Assembly (NCBI GenBank): GCA_910579785.1
Contig: CAJTVJ010000005.1
Coordinates: 33,843 to 97,842 of the forward strand
DNA from: an uncultured Christensenella sp.
GTDB taxonomy: Bacteria > Bacillota > Clostridia > Christensenellales > UBA3700
DNA length: 64,000 nucleotides
Direction: 5' to 3'
Shown here piece after piece: positions 53,976 through 62,773 of the stretch. The notes beneath the pieces are model-generated. The model was not told the DNA's origin, searched no databases, and saw only the letters and a list, made by a program, of their open reading frames with translations. Position 1 is the stretch's first letter. Each line of letters begins with the position of its first letter. The position numbers and the translations under genes were made by a program.

Positions 53976-56177
53976 CTATTTATCACCGACGCTGTAAGCG
54001 TCGATATCTATCCCCAAAAACTGAGCATTGTACAATTCTGAATAAAAACCGCCTTGCTCTAAAAGCTGCTCATGCGTGCCCTGCTCTACGATATCTCCGT
54101 CTTTCAATACCAAAATATTATCGGCGTCCTTGATAGTAGACAGCCTGTGGGCAATGACAAAGCTTGTTCTGCCCTGCATAAGCGCTGCCATAGCCTTTTG
54201 TATAAGCATTTCAGTACGTGTGTCGACTAGACTTGTAGCCTCGTCCAAAATCATTATCTTGGAATCTGCAAGTATTGCCCTTGCAATAGTCAAAAGCTGT
54301 TTTTGCCCTTGCGATATATTGCCCGCGTCGGCATTGATAACAAAGTCATATCCCCCAGGCAACGTCCTGATAAAATGGTCAGCGCATGCAGTCTTAGCCG
54401 CCTCTATGACTTCCTCGTCGCTTGCGCCGAGTTTTCCGTATCGGATATTCTCCATGATAGTGCCTTTAAAAAGCCAAGTGTCTTGCAATACCATGCCGAT
54501 GTGCTCTCTTATTCCTGCGCGAGAAAACTCTTTGGCATTGATACCGTCTATGAGTATCTTGCCGCTCTGCGGCTCGTAATAACGCATGAGCAATTTGACG
54601 AGCGTCGTCTTGCCCGCGCCCGTCGGTCCGACTATCGCCACTCTCTGTCCGCTGTTTACCTGACAGGAGAAATCACGAATGATTATCTTATCGTCGCTGT
54701 ATCCAAATCTCACTCTTTCAAAAGTCACGTTGCCTTGGATATTCTCCACAGACAAATAGCCGCTCTCTTTTTCTTCTCTTTCTTCAAGAAAAGCAAAGAC
54801 TCTCTCCGCCGCCGCAATCGTTGATTGGAAGGTATTCGCCACGCTCGCCAACTGAGTGATGGGCTGATTGAACTGCTTGACGTATTGCGCAAAAGCCTGT
54901 ACGTTGCCTACTCCCAAAGGTCCTTTGACGACAAGATATCCGCCCAAAATACATACGCCGACAAAACCCAAGTTGCTTATAGCCTTGGCAGACGGCTGCA
55001 TAAGTCCCGAGAAAAACTGCGAATTCCAAGACGCGCTGTATAATTGGTCATTATACTGTCCAAATTCGGCAATGCTTTTCTCCTCACCGTTGAAAAGTTT
55101 AACCACGTTTTGTCCGGAAAACATCTCTTCAATCTGTCCGTTGACGTGCCCGAGATATTCTTGCTGTCTCTTAAAATATTTTTGAGAATTTTTGATTATT
55201 ATTGTCGCAACTACAAGCAGCAGCGGCACGCTGACAACCGCGATAAGCGTCATTATAGGACTTATTCTCAACATCATTATCAGCACGCCCACGACTGTGA
55301 CTATCGACGTGAGAAGTTGGGTCATGCTTTGATTCAGCGACGTGGCAATGGTGTCGATATCGTTGGTGATAAGGCTCAGCACCTCGCCGTTGGTCGTCTT
55401 GTCATAGAACTTCAACGGAAGTTTGTCAATCTTTTCGCTGAGATCGCGACGGAATCTATACGCTATCCTTTGCGACACACCTGAGAGCAAAAAGCCTTGC
55501 ATATACGCCATTATGCCGCTGGCAAGCACGATAATTATCAATTTGACCATTATAGAAATTATCTTGTCAAAGTCTATTTGAGGTTTTTCATCGAATGATA
55601 CGCTTAGCAGCTGGGCGTGGTATGCCTCCGGCACCTGCGTAAGCACGTCTTGCGCTTCAAGTTCTAGTATGGAAACAAATTCGCCTATCGTCTTAGCTTC
55701 CCTGCTTGCGCGCGCAAGCCTGTTGAGACGCACGTTGTTGACACGTCCGTTGTCGGGCAATTTGAGCAAATTGTCCTTTACTTCCTGCGGCACGTCTTTG
55801 AGAATGCTGTTTTCGCTTCCCTCTTCCTGCTCTTGCTTTATCAAGTCTTTGATAAGAGCTATCGACACAGTGGGATACGCGTCCATCACTGCCAATGCCT
55901 CGTCGCTGAATTTCAACGACGGCACAAGCTCGTTGTATACCGTCTTTTTCATAGCTCCCACGACAAGCACGTCAGTTGCTTCACTGAGTATGTCAGGAGT
56001 GGTGACAGTCGCAACAACGCCGCCTATCGCCAACACAAAGGCTATGATTATCACGACCAAATCTTTGCGCATATACTTCAAAAGCTTTGACGATGTGCCT
56101 TTAAAATCTTTTGCCTTCTCTCCGCTCATATGTCTGCCGCCCATGGGAGGGTGTACCCGTCTTTGCTGTGCGCTCAT
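53976..56177 (-). CDS. ABC exporter half-transporter B, large outer loop
   Basis: This fused permease-ATPase has 733 residues. The first helix (about 40-60) is followed by an extracytoplasmic insertion of about 150 residues, then five more helices. The ATPase domain has Walker A VGPTGAGKTT, signature ISQGQ (for LSGGQ), and Walker B MILDEATS with the catalytic Glu intact. The ATG at 56177 overlaps the stop of the upstream half-transporter (ATGA), so the two are a coupled heterodimer. It is multidrug/peptide-exporter-like; the substrate is unknown. Confidence 0.9.
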   Translation of the reverse strand: MSAQQRRVHPPMGGRHMSGEKAKDFKGTSSKLLKYMRKDLVVIIIAFVLAIGGVVATVTTPDILSEATDVLVVGAMKKTVYNELVPSLKFSDEALAVMDAYPTVSIALIKDLIKQEQEEGSENSILKDVPQEVKDNLLKLPDNGRVNNVRLNRLARASREAKTIGEFVSILELEAQDVLTQVPEAYHAQLLSVSFDEKPQIDFDKIISIMVKLIIIVLASGIMAYMQGFLLSGVSQRIAYRFRRDLSEKIDKLPLKFYDKTTNGEVLSLITNDIDTIATSLNQSMTQLLTSIVTVVGVLIMMLRISPIMTLIAVVSVPLLLVVATIIIKNSQKYFKRQQEYLGHVNGQIEEMFSGQNVVKLFNGEEKSIAEFGQYNDQLYSASWNSQFFSGLMQPSAKAISNLGFVGVCILGGYLVVKGPLGVGNVQAFAQYVKQFNQPITQLASVANTFQSTIAAAERVFAFLEEREEKESGYLSVENIQGNVTFERVRFGYSDDKIIIRDFSCQVNSGQRVAIVGPTGAGKTTLVKLLMRYYEPQSGKILIDGINAKEFSRAGIREHIGMVLQDTWLFKGTIMENIRYGKLGASDEEVIEAAKTACADHFIRTLPGGYDFVINADAGNISQGQKQLLTIARAILADSKIMILDEATSLVDTRTEMLIQKAMAALMQGRTSFVIAHRLSTIKDADNILVLKDGDIVEQGTHEQLLEQGGFYSELYNAQFLGIDIDAYSVGDK

Positions 56178-57913
56178 AGTCCGAGTTCCTCCTCTGAGAG
56201 TTGAGACTTGGCTATGTCGAGATACGTCTTGCAATTTTTCAACAAGTACTCATGCTTGCCAATGCCCGCTATTTTTCCGTCGTCCAATACCACTATGTTG
56301 TCGGCGTTCTTTATGGTACCCACTCGCTGCGCAACGATTATCACGCAAGCGTCGCCCATCTCCTCCGCCAAAGCCTGTCTCAACTTGGCGTCTGTCTTAA
56401 AGTCCAATGCGGAAAATGAATCGTCAAAGACGTATATCGGCGCCTTTTTACTGAGAGCGCGAGCTATCGCAAGCCGCTGTTTTTGTCCGCCCGACACGTT
56501 GGCTCCGCCCTGCGATATTTCGCTGTCAAAACCCTTTGCGCTGTTTTTGACAAAATCGCCTGCTTGGGCAATCTCCACAGCCTTTTGCAATTCTTCGTCG
56601 GTGATACCGTCAACGCCATAACCCACGTTTGACGCCACCGTACCCGAAAACAACGTGTTCTTTTGCGGAACAAAACCTATATTTGCGCGTAAATCTTTGA
56701 GATTGATGTCCTTAATATCCACGCCGTCTATCGTTATCTTGCCGCTGCGTACGTCCATAAGTCGCGGCAAAAGCGACACCACCGTCGACTTTCCGCTGCC
56801 CGTGCTGCCTATGATCGCGGTGACTTGTCCGCTCTTTGCTTCAAAGCTTATATCTTCGATTGCACACGCGCCGTCGCCGTATCCGTAACTCACGTCTTGG
56901 AATTTTACGTCGCCTTTAAACCTCACTCCCGTCGGCTGTTGCGACTCTTCTTTGTCAACGATACTTATCGGCGAAGTCAACACCTCGCTGACTCTCCTTA
57001 TAGATACGATAGCTCTCGGCAATACGATAAATATCATTGATATCATCATAAACGACATTATCACCTGCAAGGCGTATTGCATAAAAGCTATCATCTTTGC
57101 GATCTGTCCGAAGTTGTCTATGTTATTGGCAAATATCCATACTATCGCAAGCATTATGCCGTTCATGACCACCGTCATAAGCGGCATCATAAGCGACATA
57201 AGCCTCGACGTAAATATCGACGTGGACGTCAAATCCCTGTTGGCGGTATCAAAACGCTTTTCTTCATAAGATTGAGTATTGAACGCGCGTATGACCATCA
57301 TGCCGTTGAGCTCGTCGCCGGCAATTTGGTTGACCTTGTCTATCTGTTTTTGCATCTTGTTGAACTTGGGTTGAACAAGCGTCAGCGCAATGATAAGCAA
57401 TATAACTATCAGCCCTATCGCGGCAGCTATCACCCAGGCAAGCGACGTCAAACCGTCAGAATATTTGACTGCCATTATCGCGCCGCCTATTCCCATGATG
57501 GGCGCAAACATTATAAGGCGCAAAAACAAGATCGTCAACATCTGTATCTGCGTAATATCGTTGGTGCTTCTGGTGATCAGCGAAGATATGGAAAACTTGT
57601 TGTATTCCTCGCCTGCAAAATTCATTACCTTAGAAAATACGTCAAAGCGCAGGTCTCTCGATACCCTCGCGCCTATTATCGAAGAAAGAAATCCCACAGT
57701 CACCGCGCATATGCACGCCGCAACGCTGAGAAGTATCATTTTCCAGCCGTAGCTCCATATCACCCCAATATCGGAAGAACCGACGCCGTCGTTGAGCAGC
57801 CCCGACATATAACTCGGCAGTTGCAATTCGCATATCGCTTCCCCTGTCAAAAACAAAAGCGATATAACTATCAAATGCCAATATCTGAGATAATACTTGA
57901 ATATTCTTTTCAT
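56174..57913 (-). CDS. ABC exporter half-transporter A, degenerate site
   Basis: This fused six-helix permease and ATPase has 579 residues. Walker A is IGSTGSGKST and the signature NVSGGQKQRL is canonical. Walker B reads IYVFDDSFSALD, with Asp in place of the catalytic Glu. This is the mark of the degenerate half of heterodimeric exporters such as TM287/288 or BmrCD. The ATG at 57913 follows AAGAAGG; an upstream in-frame TTG was rejected. It is the first gene of the pair. Confidence 0.9.
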   Translation of the reverse strand: MKRIFKYYLRYWHLIVISLLFLTGEAICELQLPSYMSGLLNDGVGSSDIGVIWSYGWKMILLSVAACICAVTVGFLSSIIGARVSRDLRFDVFSKVMNFAGEEYNKFSISSLITRSTNDITQIQMLTILFLRLIMFAPIMGIGGAIMAVKYSDGLTSLAWVIAAAIGLIVILLIIALTLVQPKFNKMQKQIDKVNQIAGDELNGMMVIRAFNTQSYEEKRFDTANRDLTSTSIFTSRLMSLMMPLMTVVMNGIMLAIVWIFANNIDNFGQIAKMIAFMQYALQVIMSFMMISMIFIVLPRAIVSIRRVSEVLTSPISIVDKEESQQPTGVRFKGDVKFQDVSYGYGDGACAIEDISFEAKSGQVTAIIGSTGSGKSTVVSLLPRLMDVRSGKITIDGVDIKDINLKDLRANIGFVPQKNTLFSGTVASNVGYGVDGITDEELQKAVEIAQAGDFVKNSAKGFDSEISQGGANVSGGQKQRLAIARALSKKAPIYVFDDSFSALDFKTDAKLRQALAEEMGDACVIIVAQRVGTIKNADNIVVLDDGKIAGIGKHEYLLKNCKTYLDIAKSQLSEEELGL

Positions 57914-58100
57914 CAATACCTTCTTGCCGCCTGACGATCCGCTGTCATAGCCGTTGCCTACATTTGCCAAACGCGATATACCGTCTTTTGCTATATATCG
58001 CTTGTATATAATAATATAATAATTATAGATATTAAGTCAACATCAATTTTGTCAATAATCTACATTTTACAATTACCAAATATAAAACTTGTTAAAAAGG

Positions 58101-58200
58101 ATTAGACCTCTCCGCAACTAGCGAGGTGACCATATTTTGCTTGTAGATTATCAAACTTAAAGTCATTTCGACCGAAACGAAGTGAAGCGGAGAAATCTCA
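58101..58200. repeat. Composite hairpin module (100 bp)
   Basis: The left unit has arms ACCTC/GAGGT. The spacer contains TTTTGCTTGTAG. The right inverted unit has arms ATTTC/GAAAT with an enlarged centre. The architecture is nearly the same as at 10411-10508. The surrounding 57914-58331 gap has no gene. Confidence 0.85.
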
Positions 58201-58219
58201 TCCTTATGAATATAAGATA

Positions 58220-58317
58220 TAATCGTCATTGACGCTCGCACAAGACGCATAAAGCCCCATCGCTATGCCGTCGCTGCGCTCCTTACGACCGAAGTGAAGA
58301 TATCTCAACGTATCTTG
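58220..58317 (-). repeat. Long-form hairpin repeat, inverted
   Basis: This is the reverse complement of a long unit: AATCGTCATTGACGCTCG, then GCGCTCCTTACGACCGAAGT, ending GATATCTCA. It ends 15 bases from the HAD gene stop. Confidence 0.75.
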
Positions 58318-58331
58318 TCAAATCGCTCTTA

Positions 58332-59030
58332 TCAATCTTGCGACAACTTGCCTATCAGGCTCTCCAACTCCTTAAAACCTCTCACTTCATAATCAGGCTT
58401 GACGTCGGCTATCTTCTTGCGCTCCCTGTTGAAAAGTATCGTCTTTATTCCGCTGTTTATTCCGCCCTGTATGTCAGACGACAAAGAATCTCCTATTATG
58501 TACGTTGAAGATAAGTCGACGTCGCCAATGTCGGAAAGTACGTATTCAAAAAATTCCTTAGACGGTTTTGCCAAATCAATCTCCTGCGATATATAAAGCT
58601 TTTTAAAATATTTGCCCAATCCGCTTGCAGCCATTCGCATCTTCTGCGTACGCGTAATGCCGTTGGTCACGCAATATAAATCATGATTGACGTATGCCCG
58701 CGACAAAAAAGCGCGCGCCCCTTTAATTATGCGCCGAGAGTGCGCCATATTCTCCCTATATGCGTCGCCAACCTCAACAATATCCTTGCCAATTATTCCG
58801 AATTTCTCAAAAAGTATCTCAAAACGCGTATAAAATATCTCTTCGCGAGTGACTTGCCCCAATTCAAATTTATCCCACATCGCGCGGTTTATTCTCTTAA
58901 ATTCGTCGGCTATCGCCTCGCCGTCAGCGATTCCGTAAGTATCGCACAATGCAATTACAGCTTCTCTCTCCGACCCGTTGAAATCCAACACAGTGTCATC
59001 CGCATCTATAAGTAAAGTCAATCTTTTCAT
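58332..59030 (-). CDS. HAD phosphatase, YjjG-like
   Basis: The 232-residue HAD-superfamily hydrolase has motif I DADDTVLDF, with nucleophile D9 and D11. An alpha-helical cap (about 20-90) precedes motif II VTNGIT and the C-terminal IIGDSLSSDIQGGINSGI. The order and cap match the YjjG/YfnB group of pyrimidine 5'-nucleotidases, which clean up non-canonical nucleotides. Substrate is inferred from family only. The Shine-Dalgarno is weak. The gene is monocistronic. Confidence 0.88.
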   Translation of the reverse strand: MKRLTLLIDADDTVLDFNGSEREAVIALCDTYGIADGEAIADEFKRINRAMWDKFELGQVTREEIFYTRFEILFEKFGIIGKDIVEVGDAYRENMAHSRRIIKGARAFLSRAYVNHDLYCVTNGITRTQKMRMAASGLGKYFKKLYISQEIDLAKPSKEFFEYVLSDIGDVDLSSTYIIGDSLSSDIQGGINSGIKTILFNRERKKIADVKPDYEVRGFKELESLIGKLSQD

Positions 59031-59125
59031 GACGTTATATTATCATATTTTATCAAACTTTTCAAGTAAAATCGCCGCAATGAATGGGCGGCATGACATT
59101 ATATCATAAGCTTATTGATTATATA

Positions 59126-59157
59126 TGGTCCCCTCGAACGATGCTGAGAGGTCTCAA
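59126..59157 (-). repeat. 28-nt hairpin repeat, single right unit
   Basis: GGTCCCCTCGAACGATG through GAGAGGTCTCA is a diverged inverted unit in the 59031-59424 gap, which has no gene. Confidence 0.65.
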
Positions 59158-59176
59158 CAAGTTTAAAAAGTAATCA

Positions 59177-59277
59177 GATGAGACTTCTCCATTTCACTGC
59201 GTTCCAGTCGAAGTGACTAAACTATGCTTATAGCACACCAAACTTTGGTCACCTCGACCTACGCGGAGAGGTCTAAT
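59177..59277. repeat. Composite hairpin module (101 bp)
   Basis: The left unit has arms ACTTC/GAAGT. The spacer is TAAACTATGCTTATAGCACA and onward. The right inverted unit has arms ACCTC/GAGGT. It is the best-preserved relative of the modules at 4501 and 18249. Confidence 0.88.
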
Positions 59278-59292
59278 CAATTTAAATAAGCG

Positions 59293-59323
59293 AATGAGAT
59301 TTCTCCACTTCGGTCGAAATGAC
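59293..59323 (+). repeat. 28-nt hairpin repeat, single left unit
   Basis: ATGAGATTTCTCCACTTCGG through TCGAAATGAC is a clean short unit with arms ATTTC/GAAAT and no partner. Confidence 0.85.
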
Positions 59324-59424
59324 ATACATATAATACAGCTAATTGACTGCAAAGAGCGTAAAATTTTATACGATGCGTTGTATCTATGCAACAATATACT
59401 AAATACAACGCTCCTAATACCTTA

Positions 59425-60783
59425 TTATTTTTTGCAAGTAAGCATTTGTCCCAACTTATCTACTGTACCTGCTCCGAGAACTATGACAGTATCACGGTAA
59501 GTGCAATTATTCTCAATATAATTTTGTACGCTGTCGTAGCTGTCAAGATAAAGCGCGCCTTCGCCGTGACGGTTGATATAGTCCGCAAGCTCTGCTCCGC
59601 CAACTCCCATATCTTTGCTTTCTCTTGCTCCGTACGTCGGCAAAATAATCACTTCATCCGCCCAATAAAAACTCTCGGCAAACTCTTCTAAGAGAGCCTT
59701 GGTGCGAGAATATGTATGAGGCTCGAATACTGCGACGATTTTTCCTGCGCTCATAAGTCTCAATGCGTCGATAGTAGCGACTATCTCTTTGGGATGATGC
59801 GCATAATCAACGATAACTTTTGCCCCTTTCTTTGTGTTTCCGCAGTCGCAAAACCGTCTGTCAACGCCGTCAAAATTTGCAACGTACTCGGATATCTCTT
59901 GCATATCCAACCAATTAAGGTGACATATCGCAATAGCTGCCAACGCATTGAGGACGTTGTGCCTGCCATATATATCAAGGGAAAATCTGCCGATAAAATT
60001 ATCGTCGCAAAGCACGTCAAAGCTGAATTTGCCATTGCTGTTTTTGAGGTCGACTGCTCTGAAATATGCCCTCTCTCCAAATCCAAACGTATATATCTTG
60101 TCTGCGTCTACGTGCGCGTCTAGTTGCAAAGTATCAAAGGCTTCTTCTCCGACAATCACCGCCTTTGACTGTTCTGCAAAGCTGACAAATGCCGCATACA
60201 TATCCTCTTGCGTCGGATAGGTGTCGGGATGGTCGTAATCGCAATTTAGTATCACCCCCATATCCGGAGATAGCGACAAAAAGCTCTTGCCGTATTCGCA
60301 CGCTTCGGTGATAAAATAATCGTCGCCGTCGTTTACATAGTTGGCGCCGATAGATTTTACTTTGCCGCCTACGTGCCCCTTAAACGGCAGCGCCATTTGA
60401 TTAAATATATGGCAAAGCATAGCCGTCACAGTCGTCTTGCCGTGCGAGCCTGCTATCGCAATCACGCTCTTGCAAGTCTTTGATACGTAAGCGAGATACG
60501 CCTTACGCTCCATACATCTTATTTTGTTGCTGCGGGCGAATTTAAGCTCGGTATCGTCTGCCCCTATCGCAGCGGTATATACTACCAGATCACAACCAGA
60601 CACAACGCTGTTGTTGCTGCCGACGTAGGCATTTATGCCATAACTTTTCAATCGCCTCAACGTCTCGCTGTCAACTCTGTCCGAGCCGCTCACCCACACC
60701 CCCGACTCGCTTGTCAACATTGCTAAGGCGGACATACTTACTCCGCCTATGCCAATAAAATGGATCCTACTGAATTCTAACAT
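59425..60783 (-). CDS. murC: UDP-N-acetylmuramate--L-alanine ligase
   Basis: MurC adds L-Ala to UDP-MurNAc in peptidoglycan synthesis. The 452-residue protein has the Rossmann start IHFIGIGGVSMSALA, the ATP site AGSHGKTT at 111-118, DYAHHPKEI and VFEPHTYSRT. It is full length and stands alone, with repeats on both sides. Confidence 0.97.
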   Translation of the reverse strand: MLEFSRIHFIGIGGVSMSALAMLTSESGVWVSGSDRVDSETLRRLKSYGINAYVGSNNSVVSGCDLVVYTAAIGADDTELKFARSNKIRCMERKAYLAYVSKTCKSVIAIAGSHGKTTVTAMLCHIFNQMALPFKGHVGGKVKSIGANYVNDGDDYFITEACEYGKSFLSLSPDMGVILNCDYDHPDTYPTQEDMYAAFVSFAEQSKAVIVGEEAFDTLQLDAHVDADKIYTFGFGERAYFRAVDLKNSNGKFSFDVLCDDNFIGRFSLDIYGRHNVLNALAAIAICHLNWLDMQEISEYVANFDGVDRRFCDCGNTKKGAKVIVDYAHHPKEIVATIDALRLMSAGKIVAVFEPHTYSRTKALLEEFAESFYWADEVIILPTYGARESKDMGVGGAELADYINRHGEGALYLDSYDSVQNYIENNCTYRDTVIVLGAGTVDKLGQMLTCKK

Positions 60784-60886
60784 ATTCTATAATATGCAAC
60801 TTAAAGAAAAAATTTGCCAATAAAGACAAATTTTCGACAATTTAAATGGTACATTTCGCATATAGCTTACAACATACAAAACTTGA

Positions 60887-60970
60887 AGTCATTTCGACGG
60901 TAACGCAGTGACCAAAGCTTGGTTGAACTATAAGCAATATAGTCACCTCGACCGCATTGGAGAGGTCTAA
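60887..60970. repeat. Rearranged hairpin module
   Basis: A damaged unit starting AGTCATTTCGACGG is followed by the module spacer in reverse (ACTATAAGCAATATA). A clean right unit comes next (60942-60970; arms ACCTC/GAGGT), ending GGTCTAAACGAGTT. The inverted spacer shows rearrangement inside a module. Confidence 0.7.
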
Positions 60971-61019
60971 ACGAGTTAAAACTATCTTAATATGACATAT
61001 TGAATAAAATACAAATTAT

Positions 61020-61051
61020 AAAAGAGATGGCGAAGAATAATCATCTTCGCC
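61020..61051 (-). terminator. Terminator of the YetF-DUF4363 operon
   Basis: Stem GGCGAAGA/TCTTCGCC with a short loop lies about 10 bases past the stop and is followed on the minus strand by ATCTCTTTTATAATTT. Confidence 0.75.
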
Positions 61052-61060
61052 ACATCGAAC

Positions 61061-61441
61061 TTATAAAATATTTTTTATCCTATAAGCAAGCAAATTCTTT
61101 GAGTTTTCCGCCATTGATTTTATTACGTTGGTACGAGTGATAGAATCGTCATACATCTGAGAATGAAGCGTGCCTTCCAACTCGCCTATCTCCTTATAAA
61201 TGTCCTTGACGTCATTATTCGGACAGGTAAATTCAAGGATATTACGTTTCTTTGCCCACCAATCTTTGGTCTGCTCTACTGCTTTATGCGCCTTTGAATA
61301 CTCTTTGTCTATAAGCATCTGTTGAATTTCTTCACAGCGCACGACCAATTCGTCAAAAGAGTGTTGCATAAAGACTTGTTCGCCTATGCCGAGCGCCAAA
61401 ATAATAACGACAAGCACTATCGTAAAAATTATTTTACCCAT
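61061..61441 (-). CDS. DUF4363-family single-helix protein
   Basis: The 126-residue protein has one N-terminal helix (about 4-20) and a helical outer domain, including the segment EYSKAHKAVEQTKDWWAKKR typical of DUF4363. The function is unknown; the family is regularly paired with YetF/DUF421 proteins in Clostridia, as here. Its GGAGGTGG Shine-Dalgarno lies inside the last codons of yetF, and the ATG starts 1 base after that stop. Confidence 0.88.
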   Translation of the reverse strand: MGKIIFTIVLVVIILALGIGEQVFMQHSFDELVVRCEEIQQMLIDKEYSKAHKAVEQTKDWWAKKRNILEFTCPNNDVKDIYKEIGELEGTLHSQMYDDSITRTNVIKSMAENSKNLLAYRIKNIL

Positions 61442-61442
61442 A

Positions 61443-62150
61443 TCAGCCCACCTCCTCGCTTATCTTACCTGTGATAAATTTGCCTGAGCGAGGTTGAAGA
61501 TAAAAGCTATCTCCGCCTGTGACCAAAAGCAACAACACCTCTTCTTGCTTAAAACCGTACTTGTCAATAAGCGACTGCACTTTGTCTTCGTCAAGATTAC
61601 ATCTTTGAATATTACGCCCCATCTTCTTGCCCTCGCATATCACGGAATAAGGCAGTTGCGTCTGTTCTACGTTGAGCGCCATATCCCCGACAGTGACAGC
61701 CTTATTGGCAGATTTAGGAACTACCGACATATCGCCGTTTGTCTCTATTATTGCCCACTCTATCTCCTCCGGCGACGTATAGTCCTTGGCGCGGATAGAC
61801 TCCATAATGTCGTGCACAGTCATATCAAGGCGGTTGATAGCCTCAAAATCTATGCCGTCGGGAGTGATGACTATTACGGGCTTGCCGTTGATTATCCTAC
61901 GCATCTTTATCGAGTGCTTGACTATCTTAGTAAGCACAAACTCGACGACAAACAACGTAAAGATAGGCACCAAGCCGTAAAGTATCGGCACTTGCGTATC
62001 CGACATAGGAATACATGCAAGTTCTGCGGCGATCAACGTTATAGTAAACTCAAACGGCTGCAATTCGCCAAGTTGCTTCTTGCCCATCAATCGCATTACT
62101 ATCAATAAAAATAAATAGATCAATATGGATCTTGTAAAAACTATCAGCAT
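61443..62150 (-). CDS. DUF421/YetF-family membrane protein
   Basis: The 235-residue protein has three N-terminal helices, the family signature MRLMGKKQLGELQPFEFTI, and a cytosolic two-part domain with GKPVIVITPDG and the C-terminal RDxx-like segment RSIRAKD/ESIRAKDYTSPEEI. Function is unproven in the family. I chose the ATG at 62150 because family members start there. A TTG 51 bases upstream is also in frame, and neither has a good Shine-Dalgarno. It forms an operon with the DUF4363 gene. Confidence 0.88.
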   Translation of the reverse strand: MLIVFTRSILIYLFLLIVMRLMGKKQLGELQPFEFTITLIAAELACIPMSDTQVPILYGLVPIFTLFVVEFVLTKIVKHSIKMRRIINGKPVIVITPDGIDFEAINRLDMTVHDIMESIRAKDYTSPEEIEWAIIETNGDMSVVPKSANKAVTVGDMALNVEQTQLPYSVICEGKKMGRNIQRCNLDEDKVQSLIDKYGFKQEEVLLLLVTGGDSFYLQPRSGKFITGKISEEVG

Positions 62151-62240
62151 AGTATCATTATGCGTAAGTTGAAAATTTTTATGTATGTCGAAATAATTCA
62201 AATTATAACGCGTTTTTGGGGGAGACTTCTCGACTTCACA

Positions 62241-62284
62241 CCGACCAAACGAAAATGTACGCTTACGCTACATTTTGTCGGTAC
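62241..62284 (-). repeat. Twin-hairpin repeat, half copy
   Basis: This is the reverse complement of the first half of the repeat at 62548. It has a perfect inner stem AAAATGTA/TACATTTT and outer arms CCGAC/GTCGG. It joins directly to a fragment of a hairpin unit (GGGGGAGACTTCTCGACTTC) at 62219. Confidence 0.75.
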
Positions 62285-62306
62285 TTATTTAATTTGATAA
62301 GAGGTT

Positions 62307-62445
62307 AAGATTTCTCCACTTCGGTCGTAAGGAGCGAAGCGACGGCATAGCGAGCAAGCAGGTGCGTCTCGTGCGAGCGTCAATGACGATTATATCTCAA
62401 ACTTGTAATTATCTAGTCACTTCGAGCGCAGTCGAGAAGTATAAT
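62307..62445. repeat. Composite hairpin module, long form (139 bp)
   Basis: A long-form left unit (AAGATTTCTCCACTTCGGTC, then GTAAGGAGCGAAGCGACGGC, ending GAGCGTCAATGACG) faces a right unit (62416-62445) with arms ACTTC/GAAGT. The gap 62151-62773 holds no gene. Confidence 0.85.
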
Positions 62446-62547
62446 CCTATTTATACTTTGCCTAAATAAAATGCGGAGATTAGTTGTATTTTTGTACGTG
62501 CGACGACAACCGAGCGGTGAGCGTAATAATATTATCCTTTCGCTTAG

Positions 62548-62650
62548 TACCGACAAAATGTAGCGTTAGCGTGCATTTTCGCTTGGTCGGTATGGGCGGA
62601 GTCCAACCGTACGTTAAGCAATTATCTTTCAGTGAAAGTAATTGCGCATT
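62548..62650 (+). repeat. Twin-hairpin repeat, copy 2
   Basis: The copy has nested arms TACCGAC/GTCGGTA and AAAATG/CATTTT, followed by a second hairpin around AATTA and TAATT. A GC-rich stem AGAGCGC/GCGCTCT at 62698-62725 follows but has no T-run. Confidence 0.8.
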
Positions 62651-62773
62651 CTTAGGTTGTGACGACGACCTCGTGACCCCGAGGGCGTTCTAGTCGAAGA
62701 GCGCACCCATTTAGGGCGCGCTCTGTTAGTGCAAAAAGACGGCTGATATACGCATTTTGCCTCTCAACGCTAT

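Noticed and set aside
62698..62725. GC-rich stem AGAGCGC/GCGCTCT as a terminator of the 62774 gene
   Set aside because: No T-run follows it on the minus strand, so intrinsic termination is not supported.
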